Assembly: GCA_022482495.1 (NCBI GenBank)
Contig: JAKVPA010000002.1
Coordinates: 242,123 to 306,122, forward strand
Reading direction: 5' to 3'
DNA: 64,000 bases
Source: Sphaerochaeta sp.
GTDB taxonomy: Bacteria > Spirochaetota > Spirochaetia > Sphaerochaetales > Sphaerochaetaceae
Positions 15,083-25,589 of the stretch are shown piece after piece (the first letter of the stretch is position 1; each line of letters starts with the position of its first letter). The notes under the pieces are model-generated. The model saw only the letters and a program-made list of their open reading frames with translations, did not search any database and was not told where the DNA came from. A program made the translations under genes and the position numbers.

Positions 15083-16552
15083 ATGGAGAATATTCCGGTT
15101 GTGAAACCGGCGTTGGTAGCCGTCTCTCGGGACTGTTTCCCGGTGAGTTTGTCGGAAAAACGCCGTCATGCCATCAGCGCGGCATACGGCGATGGCCTGT
15201 ATGAATGTCCCATCACCATTGAGAAGGAAACCCAGGTGGCCCAGGTGTTGGATGACCTGAAAGCCCATGATTGCAACGCGCTCATCCTGTTCTTGGGGAA
15301 CTTCGGCCCTGAGACGTCCGAGACGTTGCTTGTCCAGAAATTTGATGGACCGGTGATGATCGCCGCCGCGGCGGAAGGGGACGGAAACCTGTATGACGGA
15401 CGGGGCGATGCCTACTGCGGCATGCTGAACTGTTCGTACAACCTGGGGCTCCGCTCGCTGGATCATGTCTACATTCCGTCCTATCCGGTTGGTGGTGCCG
15501 AGGATGTGGCCGGGATGATCAAAGAGTTCCTGCCCGTCGCGCGGGCGTACATCGGGGTGAAGCACCTGAAGGTCATCTCCTTCGGTCCCCGGCCGCAGGA
15601 CTTCCTGGCCTGCAACGCGCCGATCCAGCCGTTGTACGACCTTGGTGTGGAGATCGAGGAGAACAGCGAGCTTGACCTGCTGGTCGCCTACAACAAGCAC
15701 AAGGACGATCCCCGGATCCCCGAGGTGCAGAAGGATATGGAACGGGAGCTCGGACCAAAGAACCCGTACAGCGGGGTCATCCCCCGGTTGGCCCAGTATG
15801 AGCTGACGTTGCTGGATTGGGCGAAGGAGCACAAAGGCTCCAGCCAGTACGTGACGTTCGCCAACAAGTGCTGGCCGGCGTTCCAGACGGAGTTCAAGTT
15901 CGTTCCCTGCTACGTGAACAGCCGGTTGGCCGGTCGTGGCATTCCGGTAAGCTGTGAGGTGGATATCTTCGGGGCTCTTTCCGAGTACATCGGTACCTGC
16001 GTCTCCGGTGGAGCGGTGACACTGCTGGACATCAACAACACGGTGCCTCCTTCATATCTGAAAGGAAAGAAGCTTCCGTACACGTTGCATGACCTGTTCA
16101 TGGGATTCCACTGCGGGAACACCTGCTCCAGCCTGTTGAGCCATCCCCACATGGGCTACCAGTTGATCATGAAGCGGAGCCTGGAGCCGAACGGGGAACC
16201 GGACATCACCCGCGGCACCATTGAAGGGGATCTCAAACCGGGCGCGGTGACGCTGTACCGCCTGCAGGGCAACGCACGTGGCCAGCTGGTCTCCTACATG
16301 GCCGAAGGGGAAGTGCTGGACATGCCGACGGAAAGCTTCGGTAGCATCGGCGTCTTCGCCATCCCTGAGATGGGACGTTTCTACCGTCATGTGTTGATCG
16401 AACAGCACTTCCCCCATCACGGGGCGGTGGCGTTCGGCCATTACGGCAAGTCGTTGTTCAGCCTGTTCCGGATGCTGGGCGTCAAGGAGATCGGGTACAA
16501 CCGTCCGAAGAACGTCCCGTATCCCAACGAGAATCCGTTTGCGGCCTATTGA
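15083..16552 (+). CDS. L-fucose/L-arabinose-isomerase-family sugar isomerase
   Basis: The 489-residue protein belongs to the FucI/AraA superfamily. It has a Rossmann-like N-terminal region (LILFLGNFGPET), then GPRPQDFLACNA, the central PVSCEVDIFGALSEYIG segment and a C-terminal barrel with FHCGNTCSS and HFPHHGAVAFGHYGK. These enzymes convert aldoses to ketoses using a divalent metal, with Glu and Asp ligands likely within the EVDIFGAL stretch. It is neither canonical AraA nor canonical FucI. An aldopentose substrate is inferred from the shared operator with the kinase operon and from AraD in the window. The ribosome site AAAGGAG lies 8 nt before the ATG. Confidence 0.85.
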   Translation: MENIPVVKPALVAVSRDCFPVSLSEKRRHAISAAYGDGLYECPITIEKETQVAQVLDDLKAHDCNALILFLGNFGPETSETLLVQKFDGPVMIAAAAEGDGNLYDGRGDAYCGMLNCSYNLGLRSLDHVYIPSYPVGGAEDVAGMIKEFLPVARAYIGVKHLKVISFGPRPQDFLACNAPIQPLYDLGVEIEENSELDLLVAYNKHKDDPRIPEVQKDMERELGPKNPYSGVIPRLAQYELTLLDWAKEHKGSSQYVTFANKCWPAFQTEFKFVPCYVNSRLAGRGIPVSCEVDIFGALSEYIGTCVSGGAVTLLDINNTVPPSYLKGKKLPYTLHDLFMGFHCGNTCSSLLSHPHMGYQLIMKRSLEPNGEPDITRGTIEGDLKPGAVTLYRLQGNARGQLVSYMAEGEVLDMPTESFGSIGVFAIPEMGRFYRHVLIEQHFPHHGAVAFGHYGKSLFSLFRMLGVKEIGYNRPKNVPYPNENPFAAY

Positions 16553-16558
16553 ACAAGC

Positions 16559-16578
16559 GCGGCGGGGAAACCCGCCGC
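16559..16578 (+). terminator. GC-rich hairpin between convergent genes
   Basis: GCGGCGGG and CCCGCCGC form an 8-bp stem with a GAAA tetraloop, 7 nt after the isomerase stop codon. The T-tract is weak (CCTTATTT). It probably serves both convergent transcripts. Confidence 0.55.
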
Positions 16579-16582
16579 ATCC

Positions 16583-18538
16583 TTATTTCGTCTGGACCGC
16601 CTGATACATCTTCTTCAGGCGGTTTTCGATCTGCCAGTTGAACGTGTCTTCCGGGAAATTGCCCCGGTCGTTCCGTCTTCCCGCCGGACGGTTGGTCAGG
16701 ATTTCCATCCCTTCATCGATCGTCTTCGCCACGTAGATGTGGAACGTCTTTTGCTTGATCGCTTCCAGCACTTCGTAGGGGAGGATCAGATTGCGGATGT
16801 TCTGGTAGGGGATGATCACCGCCTGGTGGCCGGTCAATCCGGTGGTCCGGCAGGTCTTGAAGAATCCCTCGATCTTCTCGTTGATGCCTCCGACCGGTTG
16901 GAGCATGCCCATCTGGTTCACCGACCCGGTCACCGCCACGTCCTGGCGGACGGGCAGTTCCCCGATGGCCGAGAGGAGGGCGTACAGTTCGCTTGAGGAC
17001 GCGCTGTCCCCGTCGATCTCCGAATAGTTCTGTTCGAACGCGATGCCGGCGTAGATGGAAAGCGGGAAGTTCCGGGCGTAGTGCTTGCGCAGGTATCCCT
17101 GGAGGATCAACAGGCCTTTGTCGTGGATCTCTCCGGACAGGCCCGCCTCGTGCTCGATGTTGACGATTCCCTCGTTGCCCGGGGCGACGGTGGCGCTGAT
17201 GACCGTCGGAGTTCCGAAAGAACTGGAACCGCGGTCCATCACGGCCAAGCCGTTGACCATCCCGACCTTGGTCCCTTCCAGACTGATGACCAGCTCTCCG
17301 TTGATGATGTCCTTGTTGATCCGCTCCTCGGAGATGCCGGAGAAGAACGTCCGCTCGTCGTTGGCTTTCAGGACCATCTCTCGGTCGATGGCCGTCTTGT
17401 GTTCCTGCCGTGCCCAGTAGTCCGCTTCGAACAACACGTCCCGCAGTTGGGAGAACTGGGTGGTCAGCTCATCACGCATTTCGGCGTACCACGCGCTGTA
17501 GCGGAGCATCTGCGCCATGCCGTCATCCGTCAGGGGAAGCAGGCCGTCCTGTTGGGTGAAATGGTCCAGCAGCGTCACCACCAGGGAGATGTTCCTGCTG
17601 TTGGCTTCCATCGAATAGTCGAACTGGGCGGATACCTTGAACAGGGAGAGGAACAGGTCGTCCTTCTCACAGAGGTTGTCGTAGGTGTCCTCGTCCCCGA
17701 TCATGATCACTTTCAGCGGGAGCGCCGCGATGGCCGGCCGGACCGGCGGGCTCTGCAGTTCCCCGATGGGATGCGGGCTGTCCTCGATGGCAGAGAGGTA
17801 TCGTTTCAATGCATCCCACAATCCCTTCTCCTCGATGACCTGTCCGGCATCCAGCACGATGAATCCGCCGCTTGCCCGCAGCAGGGAGCCTGCGTGCAGC
17901 GCCAGATGGGCGTACTGCCAGGATTTGTCCACCGAGCCGAACAGGTTGGTGAACGTGGGATGGGTCTCGACGATGAACGGGCGCTCCGTATCCCCGCTGT
18001 GGTTGACCAGAAGCCGCACCCGGTATTTGTCCGCCGTCGTCGCGCCATTGCGTTGGATGTCATGCCGCACCCGCTCGAAGAAGCGGACGCAGGCCGGTTC
18101 GGTGTACTGCTTCTCCAGACCGTCCAACGTCGCCTCGGCCGCCGTGCGGTCGCTCTTCAGTTGGTTGGCGAACTGGTCCATGCCGTCGGAGAACCGTTGT
18201 CCTTCCCCGACAGGAATCAACAGGATTTCCGGACTGTCCGGTTCCTGGAAGTTGTAGGTGTACAGGATGTCCTTCAGCATGCGGGTATCCTGACGGAACT
18301 GCTCTGCCATGCGGCGCACCGCTGAAAGCCGCCCGCTGCCGTTGTCTCCGCTGACGTAGACGTTGTATCCGTTCTGCTGGATCGCCAGGGCCATGGCCAA
18401 GGCGCGGAGCGCCCTGGGCTGCCCGATGATCGTCCCGTCGTAGGAAAGTCCGCGGCAGTCCTTCACCACGGAAGGACTGTACTCGAACGAAGCCTCTTCA
18501 TAGGAGAGTTCGCGGATGGTGAAATCATGCACTGCCAT
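16583..18538 (-). CDS. LonB-like ATP-binding serine protease
   Basis: The 651-residue protein has an AAA-type N-terminal region with a degenerate P-loop (VYVSGDNGSGRLSAV) and a Walker-B-like GGFIVLDAGQVIEE. The C-terminal Lon protease domain follows. The catalytic dyad is visible as Ser512 in GDSASSSE and Lys555 in GGINEKIEGF. Their 43-residue spacing is that of Lon. This is the LonB/YcbZ-type subgroup of proteases that degrade selected or misfolded proteins. The start at 18538 has only a weak CACAGG ribosome site. An in-frame ATG at 18574 is an alternative. It is divergent from the Nif3-like gene. Confidence 0.88.
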   Translation of the reverse strand: MAVHDFTIRELSYEEASFEYSPSVVKDCRGLSYDGTIIGQPRALRALAMALAIQQNGYNVYVSGDNGSGRLSAVRRMAEQFRQDTRMLKDILYTYNFQEPDSPEILLIPVGEGQRFSDGMDQFANQLKSDRTAAEATLDGLEKQYTEPACVRFFERVRHDIQRNGATTADKYRVRLLVNHSGDTERPFIVETHPTFTNLFGSVDKSWQYAHLALHAGSLLRASGGFIVLDAGQVIEEKGLWDALKRYLSAIEDSPHPIGELQSPPVRPAIAALPLKVIMIGDEDTYDNLCEKDDLFLSLFKVSAQFDYSMEANSRNISLVVTLLDHFTQQDGLLPLTDDGMAQMLRYSAWYAEMRDELTTQFSQLRDVLFEADYWARQEHKTAIDREMVLKANDERTFFSGISEERINKDIINGELVISLEGTKVGMVNGLAVMDRGSSSFGTPTVISATVAPGNEGIVNIEHEAGLSGEIHDKGLLILQGYLRKHYARNFPLSIYAGIAFEQNYSEIDGDSASSSELYALLSAIGELPVRQDVAVTGSVNQMGMLQPVGGINEKIEGFFKTCRTTGLTGHQAVIIPYQNIRNLILPYEVLEAIKQKTFHIYVAKTIDEGMEILTNRPAGRRNDRGNFPEDTFNWQIENRLKKMYQAVQTK

Positions 18539-18614
18539 GCCTGTGAATATATCAGCAAACCGGTAAATGGTCATCCCTCTCGCGGAGGACGGAGAAAACA
18601 GGTATACTGGCTTC

Positions 18615-19370
18615 ATGAAACGTTCGGAACTTGTCACCTTTCTCTCTTCCTATCTGGAACTGGACCGGTTCGAAGGCATCGATCCTTCGACCAACGGGCT
18701 GGTTGTCGGCGCTCCGGAAGACCGGGATATCCAACGGGTCGTCTGCGCGGTGGATGCAAGCCTGGCAACGTTCCAGTTGGCCATCCGGCAGGATGCCGAC
18801 CTGCTTCTCGTCCATCATGGCCTGTTCTGGGGGCGCCCGCTTCCCGTCACGGGAAACCAGTACCAGCGGCTCCGCCTGTTGATGGACCACCAGCTTGACT
18901 TGTTTGTCAGCCACCTTCCGTTGGACGCCCATGCCGAAGTGGGGAACAACGCGCAGATGGCGAACATCCTCGGTCTGTCCGACCTGAAGCCGTTCGCCCC
19001 GTACCACGGCATCAACCTGGGGTGGTGGGGCAGAAGCGAAACAGCCCTTTCTCCCGGGCAGATCTGCCGGAAGCTGGGCTTCTCCGATGCCGTGGTGCTG
19101 CCGTTCGGGGAGAAGGAGATCCACACCGTTGGTTTTGTCAGCGGTGCGGGAAGCGATGATGTGGATGCCGCGTTGGACCTTGGGTTGGACTGCTTCGTCA
19201 CCGGAGCGGCGGAGCACGAACAGTTCTCCACCTGTGAGGAGCGGCACATCACGATGATCGGCGGAGGGCACTACCAGAGTGAAGTGTTCGGCGTGCAGGC
19301 GTTGGGACGGCTCCTTTCCGACCAATTCGGTCTGAAGACGGTGTTCGTCGACCATCCGACGGGGTTGTGA
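18615..19370 (+). CDS. Nif3-like dinuclear metal-centre protein
   Basis: The 251-residue protein carries the Nif3/YbgI family motifs: STNGLVVG near the N-terminus, LLLVHHGLFWG (metal-binding histidines), SHLPLDAHAEVGNN, and C-terminally TGAAEHEQF and GGGHYQSEV. Family members bind two metal ions, and some are linked to GTP cyclohydrolase-like chemistry, but the function here is unknown. A TATACT box ends only 6 nt before the ATG and there is no clear ribosome site, so a very short leader is possible. It overlaps lspA by 1 nt. Confidence 0.9.
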   Translation: MKRSELVTFLSSYLELDRFEGIDPSTNGLVVGAPEDRDIQRVVCAVDASLATFQLAIRQDADLLLVHHGLFWGRPLPVTGNQYQRLRLLMDHQLDLFVSHLPLDAHAEVGNNAQMANILGLSDLKPFAPYHGINLGWWGRSETALSPGQICRKLGFSDAVVLPFGEKEIHTVGFVSGAGSDDVDAALDLGLDCFVTGAAEHEQFSTCEERHITMIGGGHYQSEVFGVQALGRLLSDQFGLKTVFVDHPTGL

Positions 19371-19909
19371 TGAAACGATACGCGCCCCTCTCCCTCACCG
19401 CGGTGATTCTCCTCTGCGACCAGCTTTCCAAGGCGTGGGTCGTCGCCCATATCCCGGAGAACACCGTCGGCTACCGGCTGTTGGGGGATTTCCTGGAGAT
19501 CTGGCACGTGCGGAACACCGCCATCGCCTTCAGCATGGGGACGAACCTTCCGCTGTGGGTCAAGCTGTTCGGGTTCATCATCATCCCGCTGGCGCTTCTC
19601 ATCGCCGTCGGTTTTGTGATGTTCTCCCCCAAGAATTTTGTGACGGAACGGCAACGATGGATCCTGGCCGTCTTCCTGGGTGGGGGGATGGGCAATCTGA
19701 CCGACCGGATCTTCCGCCATTTCCGGGTGGTGGACTTCATGGCAAACCGGGTGTATGGTTTGTTCGGTATGGAATTTTGGCCGACGTGGAACATCGCCGA
19801 CGCATCCTTGGTGGTCAGTGCCATCCTGCTGATGCTGACGTTGTTGTTTCCGTCCAAATCGGATACGCTGAAGCAAAAGGAACGGGAGAAAGATGTCAAA
19901 GAAAAGTAA
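19370..19909 (+). CDS. lspA: Lipoprotein signal peptidase II
   Basis: The 179-residue protein has four hydrophobic helices and the two catalytic aspartates of signal peptidase II: GGGMGNLTDRIF (first motif) and WNIADASL (second). It cleaves prolipoproteins before the lipidated cysteine in the inner membrane. The C-terminal tail is longer and more charged than in E. coli. It starts in a TGATG overlap with the Nif3 gene, and the next gene begins inside its 3' end, so this is a compact operon. A GTG one codon upstream is an alternative start. Confidence 0.95.
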   Translation: MKRYAPLSLTAVILLCDQLSKAWVVAHIPENTVGYRLLGDFLEIWHVRNTAIAFSMGTNLPLWVKLFGFIIIPLALLIAVGFVMFSPKNFVTERQRWILAVFLGGGMGNLTDRIFRHFRVVDFMANRVYGLFGMEFWPTWNIADASLVVSAILLMLTLLFPSKSDTLKQKEREKDVKEK

Positions 19910-20183
19910 CACGGTTTGGTTCATGGTGGCGGCGACGGTACTCAACCTCGTCCTGATGCTGGTCCTCTTCTTCATCTGTTTCGTGTTGATCTCCACGCTG
20001 GTCGATCCAAACAGCAGTCTGGTTCCCCTGTGGATTTCCCTGTCGTTCATCGTCAGCATTGGCGGCAGTTTCTGGTTGTATTCGGTGATCATCAAAGCCC
20101 TCTCGCGTAAATTCAACCTTGAGGACAAGATGGCGCCGCTGTGGACGCGTCATCCCCGTAAGCCCCGCTCCGAGCAAGAATGA
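19893..20183 (+). CDS. Small two-helix membrane protein of unknown function
   Basis: The 96-residue protein has two clear transmembrane segments (about residues 8-35 and 44-66) and a basic C-terminal tail. No known domain was recognised. It lies between lspA (17-nt overlap) and the propeller hydrolase (4-nt overlap). That conserved-looking packing suggests it is real and perhaps linked to envelope maturation. Confidence 0.6.
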   Translation: MSKKSNTVWFMVAATVLNLVLMLVLFFICFVLISTLVDPNSSLVPLWISLSFIVSIGGSFWLYSVIIKALSRKFNLEDKMAPLWTRHPRKPRSEQE

Positions 20184-21196
20184 AAGAACCGTTGCAGCTT
20201 TCCCAATTCGGAAAAGTCTCCTGGTATCCGTTCAGCGACGAGGCGATGATCCAAAGCCGTTGGTACATGCCCCGTCTGTGTGATCCCTGCTTTCTGTTCC
20301 CGGACCAGTCTCCCGACGGCAAGTGGCATCTGTTCGCTCACACCTGGGTGGGGCTGGAGCACTTCACCAGCGCCAATGGCATCTGGTGGGAACCGTTGAA
20401 GATGATCGAGTTCCGGGGGCATTCCCCGTCGATCTTTTACCAGGACGGCATGTGGTACCTGCTGTATGAGAAACATGACAACCTGATGCAGCAGTTCAGC
20501 CGGAGGACCCGGGAGACACGGGTCATCCAGACCAGCCGGGTGGAGATGCGCTCCTCTTCCGATCTGATCCTGTTCAGTGAGCCGAAGATTCTGCTGGAGG
20601 CGACCAGTGTCCCGTTCGCCAAGGATGGACTGGAGAAGGCCAGGATATCCCGACCCCAGCTGTTCCGGACGCAGGACGGATATGTCTTGTATTTTGGCGC
20701 TTCCCATCTGGTGCTTGCGGATTCCGGCCAGAAGGCCAGCACGTACTTCGCCCGGGCTGCCTCAGCCAAGCTGGAAGGTCCGTATGGCGATCCCCGGATC
20801 CTGTTCCGGCCCAAAGCGGACGATCCGTACCGCAACATGGCCACCGGTTCGGTGCGCGTCGTGCAGATGCAGGACGGATTCGCCGCGTTCGCCTGCAGTT
20901 TCGGGTGGGATCGTACCACGGGGAGGACCCGCAGCAACCTGGTGCTGTATACCTCGCCGGACGGCGTGGATTTCCAACCGTTCACACCCCATCCGGTGGT
21001 GTTGTCATCCCCATCGTCCGGATGGGCCAGCCGGTACATCACCAGCTGTGATGTCCGCTACAAGGCGGATGAGCAGTGCTGGTACTGTTACTTCAGCGCC
21101 AACCAGAAACACGGGACGGAATGCGCCGTCACCGAATCCATCGGCCTGCTGCTGGGCAAAGACCCCACACTTCGCAAATTCCCGACTATAAACTGA
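20180..21196 (+). CDS. Five-bladed beta-propeller glycoside-hydrolase-like protein
   Basis: The 338-residue protein shows the repeating blade pattern of the GH43/GH32/GH68 clan: DPCFLFPD-x-DGKWHLFAHTW near residue 35, SPSIFYQDGMWYLLYEKHD near residue 82, RPQLFRTQDGYVLYFGAS near 158 and later DGFAAFACSFGWD. Catalytic residues cannot be fixed by eye. It has no signal peptide, so it would act in the cytoplasm on small glycosides or as an accessory enzyme. It overlaps the small membrane protein gene by 4 nt, and its end overlaps the convergent thioesterase by 11 nt. Confidence 0.65.
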   Translation: MKEPLQLSQFGKVSWYPFSDEAMIQSRWYMPRLCDPCFLFPDQSPDGKWHLFAHTWVGLEHFTSANGIWWEPLKMIEFRGHSPSIFYQDGMWYLLYEKHDNLMQQFSRRTRETRVIQTSRVEMRSSSDLILFSEPKILLEATSVPFAKDGLEKARISRPQLFRTQDGYVLYFGASHLVLADSGQKASTYFARAASAKLEGPYGDPRILFRPKADDPYRNMATGSVRVVQMQDGFAAFACSFGWDRTTGRTRSNLVLYTSPDGVDFQPFTPHPVVLSSPSSGWASRYITSCDVRYKADEQCWYCYFSANQKHGTECAVTESIGLLLGKDPTLRKFPTIN

Positions 21197-22064
21197 ACTG
21201 GCTCTTTCGGGCCAGCTGGTACCGTTCTTTCCAGACGGTTTTCCCTTCCCACACGGTGGTCAGGCTTCCATCCTTTTCCGTGCGGACGATTTTGTGGAAG
21301 AACGTCGGTTCCTCCTGGGTGAGGGGATCCTGCTGGGTGCTGCCGGTATATACGGTGACCTGGTCGCCGAAGAACGTCTGCCGCATCCAGGAAACGTCGA
21401 TCTCGCTGATCTTGTAGGCGTCCCGGAACGTGTTGGGCAGGCTGTCCAGCATCCAGTTCACGTAGGAAATGTTGTTCACGTGGTGGTTCCCGTCCGTATC
21501 GAACAGGTGGATCACCGGCTGGTAGGAGGACAAAGTGCCGCATCCCGAAGCGTCGTACAACAGCCGCTTGGGGAGGTTCCCTTCCAGATGGTGGACGGTA
21601 TCCGTCGCGGCGGGCACTTTCAGCGTGTCGGTGATCTCTCCCGGCCGGATGGGGCGGAATCCGTGCTCCAGATCCAAAACGGCCCACTGGGTGATGGCCT
21701 CGAACAGGATCTGGTGCTGCTCGTCGTAGGCGCGCACGCCACGGGGCATGTGCAGCCCCACTGGCTCCTGGGCCCACGTTTCGGCAAGCACATCCTCCGG
21801 CCATGCCGTGTAGCGGAACACCTTCATCTGGGTCCGGAGAATCACCCAGGTCTTTCCCTGCTTCTGCAGTTCCGGAATGGACAGATGGCGGCATGCGGCG
21901 TGCAAGCCTGCGATGTCCTGCACGATGCCGAAATAGAAGGGGAGACGGGCATGATAATGCGGATCGGTTTCATACGTATACGTCATGAACCGAAGCCGCA
22001 TTACATTGTCCGCTCCGACCAGATTGGTATTGATGATCATATGTGTCGAAGTATACCTTTCCAT
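21186..22064 (-). CDS. Acyl-ACP thioesterase (FatA-like double hot-dog)
   Basis: The roughly 292-residue protein consists of two hot-dog domains. The first carries WVILRTQMKVFRYTAWPEDV. The second has IHLFDTDGNHHVNNISYVNWMLDSLP, where D-x-N-x-H-V-N-N is the conserved active-site region of FatA-type enzymes. These release fatty acids from acyl carrier protein. Start choice is uncertain: ATG at 22064 (used here) or at 22040, neither with a good ribosome site. It ends the long minus-strand run from rsmD. Confidence 0.85.
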   Translation of the reverse strand: MERYTSTHMIINTNLVGADNVMRLRFMTYTYETDPHYHARLPFYFGIVQDIAGLHAACRHLSIPELQKQGKTWVILRTQMKVFRYTAWPEDVLAETWAQEPVGLHMPRGVRAYDEQHQILFEAITQWAVLDLEHGFRPIRPGEITDTLKVPAATDTVHHLEGNLPKRLLYDASGCGTLSSYQPVIHLFDTDGNHHVNNISYVNWMLDSLPNTFRDAYKISEIDVSWMRQTFFGDQVTVYTGSTQQDPLTQEEPTFFHKIVRTEKDGSLTTVWEGKTVWKERYQLARKSQFSL

Positions 22065-22090
22065 CGGGGAAAAGTACACCCGTTGTTTGC

Positions 22091-22339
22091 TTACGTCTCG
22101 GCGTGCTGTTCCAAAAACGCGTACCACTCTTTGACGGACCTGCTGGTGTCTGCCTTATGCAAGTCTACGGCTGACTGCAGCAACTTCTCGTCATACTGGC
22201 GCGCCGCCAAGGATTTCTTGAACGCCAAGATTTCTTTTTTGGAAAACTTCCCGCTCTTCTGGAGGTTTCCCAACATCTCTTTGTCTTTGTCGCTCAGGTC
22301 GTTGAAACTCTCGCCCAAGTATGCCCAAACTCTTGCCAT
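22091..22339 (-). CDS. Small hypothetical protein (82 aa), charged and helical
   Basis: The product is soluble, with many Lys, Asp and Glu residues and a helical pattern (DKDKEMLGNLQKSGKFSKK). No domain is recognised. The ATG at 22339 lies behind GGAGG with good spacing. It lies 36 nt after the repaired end of sbcC and 26 nt before the thioesterase start, on the same strand, so it is probably co-transcribed. Confidence 0.55.
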   Translation of the reverse strand: MARVWAYLGESFNDLSDKDKEMLGNLQKSGKFSKKEILAFKKSLAARQYDEKLLQSAVDLHKADTSRSVKEWYAFLEQHAET

Positions 22340-22375
22340 TGGATGCCTCCTGCCTCCAATATAGCCAGGAATCGC

Positions 22376-25300
22376 TCAGCCGGAAACCCCGGCCCCTTTC
22401 AGATCGCTTTTGCCGGATGGGTGCTTCACCGCGGTGATCCGGGCGCTGATGTATTCCTCCAGCACCGGTACGTGGCTGATGATGGTGATGGTCTTGTCCG
22501 TTCCCCCCAGGCGGGAAAGGGACTGGACGACGGACTGGGCTTCCTCCGGTCCCCAGCGTGCCGAACCCCTCGTCCAGGAACAACGAGTCGATCTTCACCG
22601 TCCCGGCATTCATCGACGCCAGCCCCAGGGAAAGGGCAAGACTGACGATGAACGACTCGCCGCCGGACAGGCTTTTTGCCGTCCGTTTGGCATCCCCCTG
22701 CCAGGTGTCGTAGACGAAGAACTCCAGCGGTTTTTCGGGGTCGTCGGCGAGCAGGTACCGGTCGTTGAGTTTTCTCAGCTGTTCGTTTGCCTTTTGGATC
22801 AGGCGCCGGAACGTGATGGCCTGGGCGTAGTCACGGAACTTCTTGCCATCGGAAGAGCCGATCAGCTGGTTGAGGAGGGCCCACTGGGCGCACACCGCCT
22901 CCGCTTGCCTGATCGCCTCTTCCTGGGTCTGGTATGCCTGGCGGTTCTTGTCATCCGCCTGCAGGATGGCGGAAATGGCGCCGATCTCCGTTACGGTTGT
23001 TTCCTTCTCTGCCTGCTGTCTGGACAGTTCCACCACCACCACGGCAAGCGGCTGGTCGGGACGGAGGGGGGCCGGTTCTTTCTCCACTGTTTCCTTCAGT
23101 GTGGTGATGGCCGTCTGCTCGTCGTCATCCGCCTTGCGCAGACCAGAGATCCGCGCCGCTTCGTCATCATCCAGCACCAACGCGGAGAATGCCGCTTCAT
23201 CGGCGATTCCCCGCTGGTGAAGCTGGATTTCAAACGCCGACGTGAGGGAATCCAGCTGGGTTCCGGCCTTTGTCTGTTGCCCTTGGAGCGAGGTGATGGA
23301 CGTCTCAAGTTTGGTGGTGTGGTCATGGGCCTCCTGGCAGGCTCCCTCTGCCTGGGAAAGCGCCGCTTTGACCTGTTTGTCTTCCGCCAGGATGGCTTGT
23401 TCCTCTTGGTCGGCGCTCTTGCCGTCCAAAAGGCCAGCGCGTTCCGTTTCCCAGGAGGAGAGGATTTCCTGTGCTTCATTCCACGCTTTCCGTGCTTCTT
23501 CCTGCTGGTTCCACTTTTCGTCGGTGGCCTCACGCTTGGCGTCCACCGATGACGACCCGGTGGCAAGGGTTCCGACCAGCTCGCGTCCCCTCTGGTCATG
23601 CTCGCTCCACGCGTCAGCCCGGGATTTCAACGCTTTCCGAACCGAATCATCCCAGCCGTCGTATCCGAACGGTTTGACCGCCTGGGAGAGTTCCTCCCGT
23701 TTGGCGTCCCTGTCCTTGACGGATTGGTCGTATCGCGCCGAGAGGTCGGTGAGCTTGGCATGGAGGAGTGCAAGGGCTTCTTTTTGGGTCTGGAATGCCG
23801 TATCCAAGGGGCGGAGGGCCTCCTGTGCCTTGGTGATGGCGTCCTCCTGTCCGGTCAATTGCTTTCCGAGTTTCTCCACCTTGCTGATGCGTTCCTGAAG
23901 CTGCCCGATCGCCTCCTCCGTCTGGGGGTCGGGGGGAAGACTGGTTGCGTAGGGATGGCTTGTCGCGCCGCAGAGCGGACAGGGCTCCCCCTCGACCAGG
24001 TGGGAACGTTGTTCCTCGAAAGACTGCACCAGGGTCCATGCGTTCTTGGATCGTTCCAGGTCTGACTTTGCCTGGTACAGCTCGGACAGTTCATGACCGT
24101 CCAGCAACGTCTCCCGTTGAATCCTGAGCGCATCCCGTTTGGTCGTGATCTCGGTGAGGGCGTCCTTGGCCGTTTGGTGTGTGCGCTGGGATTCTTCCAG
24201 AGCCGTTTGCGCTTCATTGATCTGCTGGGAAAGCTCTTGCCGTTGCTCCTCCATCGTTTGCAACTGCGCTTCCAACGCTGCGAACGCGTCCGCCCGGCTT
24301 TCCAGTCCGGAGAGCTCCGTCGGGATGGTGGCGTCCGAACGGTGCGCTTCCCGCCAGGTTTGTTCGTCCAGGGACTGCTGGATTATGTCAGCGTACCGTT
24401 GGTCCGCTTCCTGTTGGGCCTCCCGGGCCGTCTGGAGTTGCTTGTCGGCGGTCTCCCATGCCGTCTTGGCCGCTGCGACCGTTTCTTTTTGGCGAGTGAT
24501 GTTCTCATCCAGGTTCCGGGCCTTGGTGACCAGGTCGTTCCGTCGTTTCCGTTCGTTCTCCCATGCGGTGGCCTTTCCCTGTGCCTCGGTGAGGGCCGAT
24601 TTTGCTTCCGTCTCGGCGTGATTGACCGCTTCCCTGGTTGCGAGGGATTGTTTCAATTCCTTTTCGATGGATTCGAGGTTGTCATGCTCCGTATGGATTG
24701 CCTGGAGCTGGGGAAGCAACGGTTTAATCTCCTCAAACCGTTGAAGCCGCTGGATATCCTTCTGATGTTCCTGACGGGCGAGGGTTAGCGCCGCCTCCCG
24801 CCGGGTGATCTCCGCTTGGGTCGCTTCCCTCCGGGCGATCGCCTCCCACCGCATCTTGACTTCCGAAAGGTCGTCGATCTGCTTCTGGAGTTCCTGCTTC
24901 TTTTGTTGGAGAGCCGTACGTTTTTCCGTCTGGGTTTTCCGCTCTTCGTCGGACAGCAGCGTCATGCCGGAGAGGCGTGCCTTGAGGTTCTCCACGGCAC
25001 GGTTTTCCTGGGAGTAGCGTGCCTGGACCGCCGTCGAGATGTCGCTGTACACCCCGGTGCGGGTGATCTGCTCCAGAAGCGGGGAACGCTTGGAGCTCTT
25101 TTCCAACAAGAACGACGCAAACCTGCCTTGGGGAAGCATCACCGAGGTGACGAACTGGTCGTAATCCAGATGGGTGACCGTCTGGACGGCCTGGGCGTAT
25201 TCGGAAAGCCGCTCACAAAGAATAGCGCCGTCCTTGATGGCAAGCTGTACGGTGGGTTGCTGGATATTGGCTCCGGGTTTCCTCCGGGCGGTCGCCTGGC

Positions 25301-25589
25301 TCCAGCGGGCGAGGTAGGTGACGCCGTCCGAGCTGAACGTCACCTCGGCGGAGCAGTATCCCGTCCCTTGGCTCATCAAAACGGCGCCGGGCTTGTTTTC
25401 TCCTTCCAGCCGGGGTGTCATCCCGTACAACGCCAGCGTGATGGCGTCCATGATGGTCGTCTTTCCCGAACCCATCTCCCCTTGGATCAACAGGAGGCCG
25501 GACTGGACGATTTCTGGTGCGTCAAAGTCGATGACATGCAGTCCGTACAGTGAGTTGATGTTCTCCAGCGATACCTTATGGATGCGCAT
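22376..25589 (-). CDS. sbcC: SbcC-type exonuclease ATPase, 3' frameshift near the signature end
   Basis: The protein has an N-terminal Walker A (IQGEMGSGKTTIMDAI), a very long coiled coil with the zinc-hook CPLCG in the middle, and C-terminally LSGGESFIVSLALSLGLAS and Walker B SLFLDEGFGTL. With SbcD it forms an SMC-like nuclease that opens hairpins and processes DNA ends. Directly after Walker B the frame changes. Reading one base over at about 22546-22552 restores EEAQSVVQSLSRL and IISHVPVLEEYI and gives a stop at 22376. The uncorrected frame runs on to 22191 with an unrelated tail. Start ATG 25589 lies behind GGGAGGTG, 13 nt inside sbcD. Confidence 0.9.
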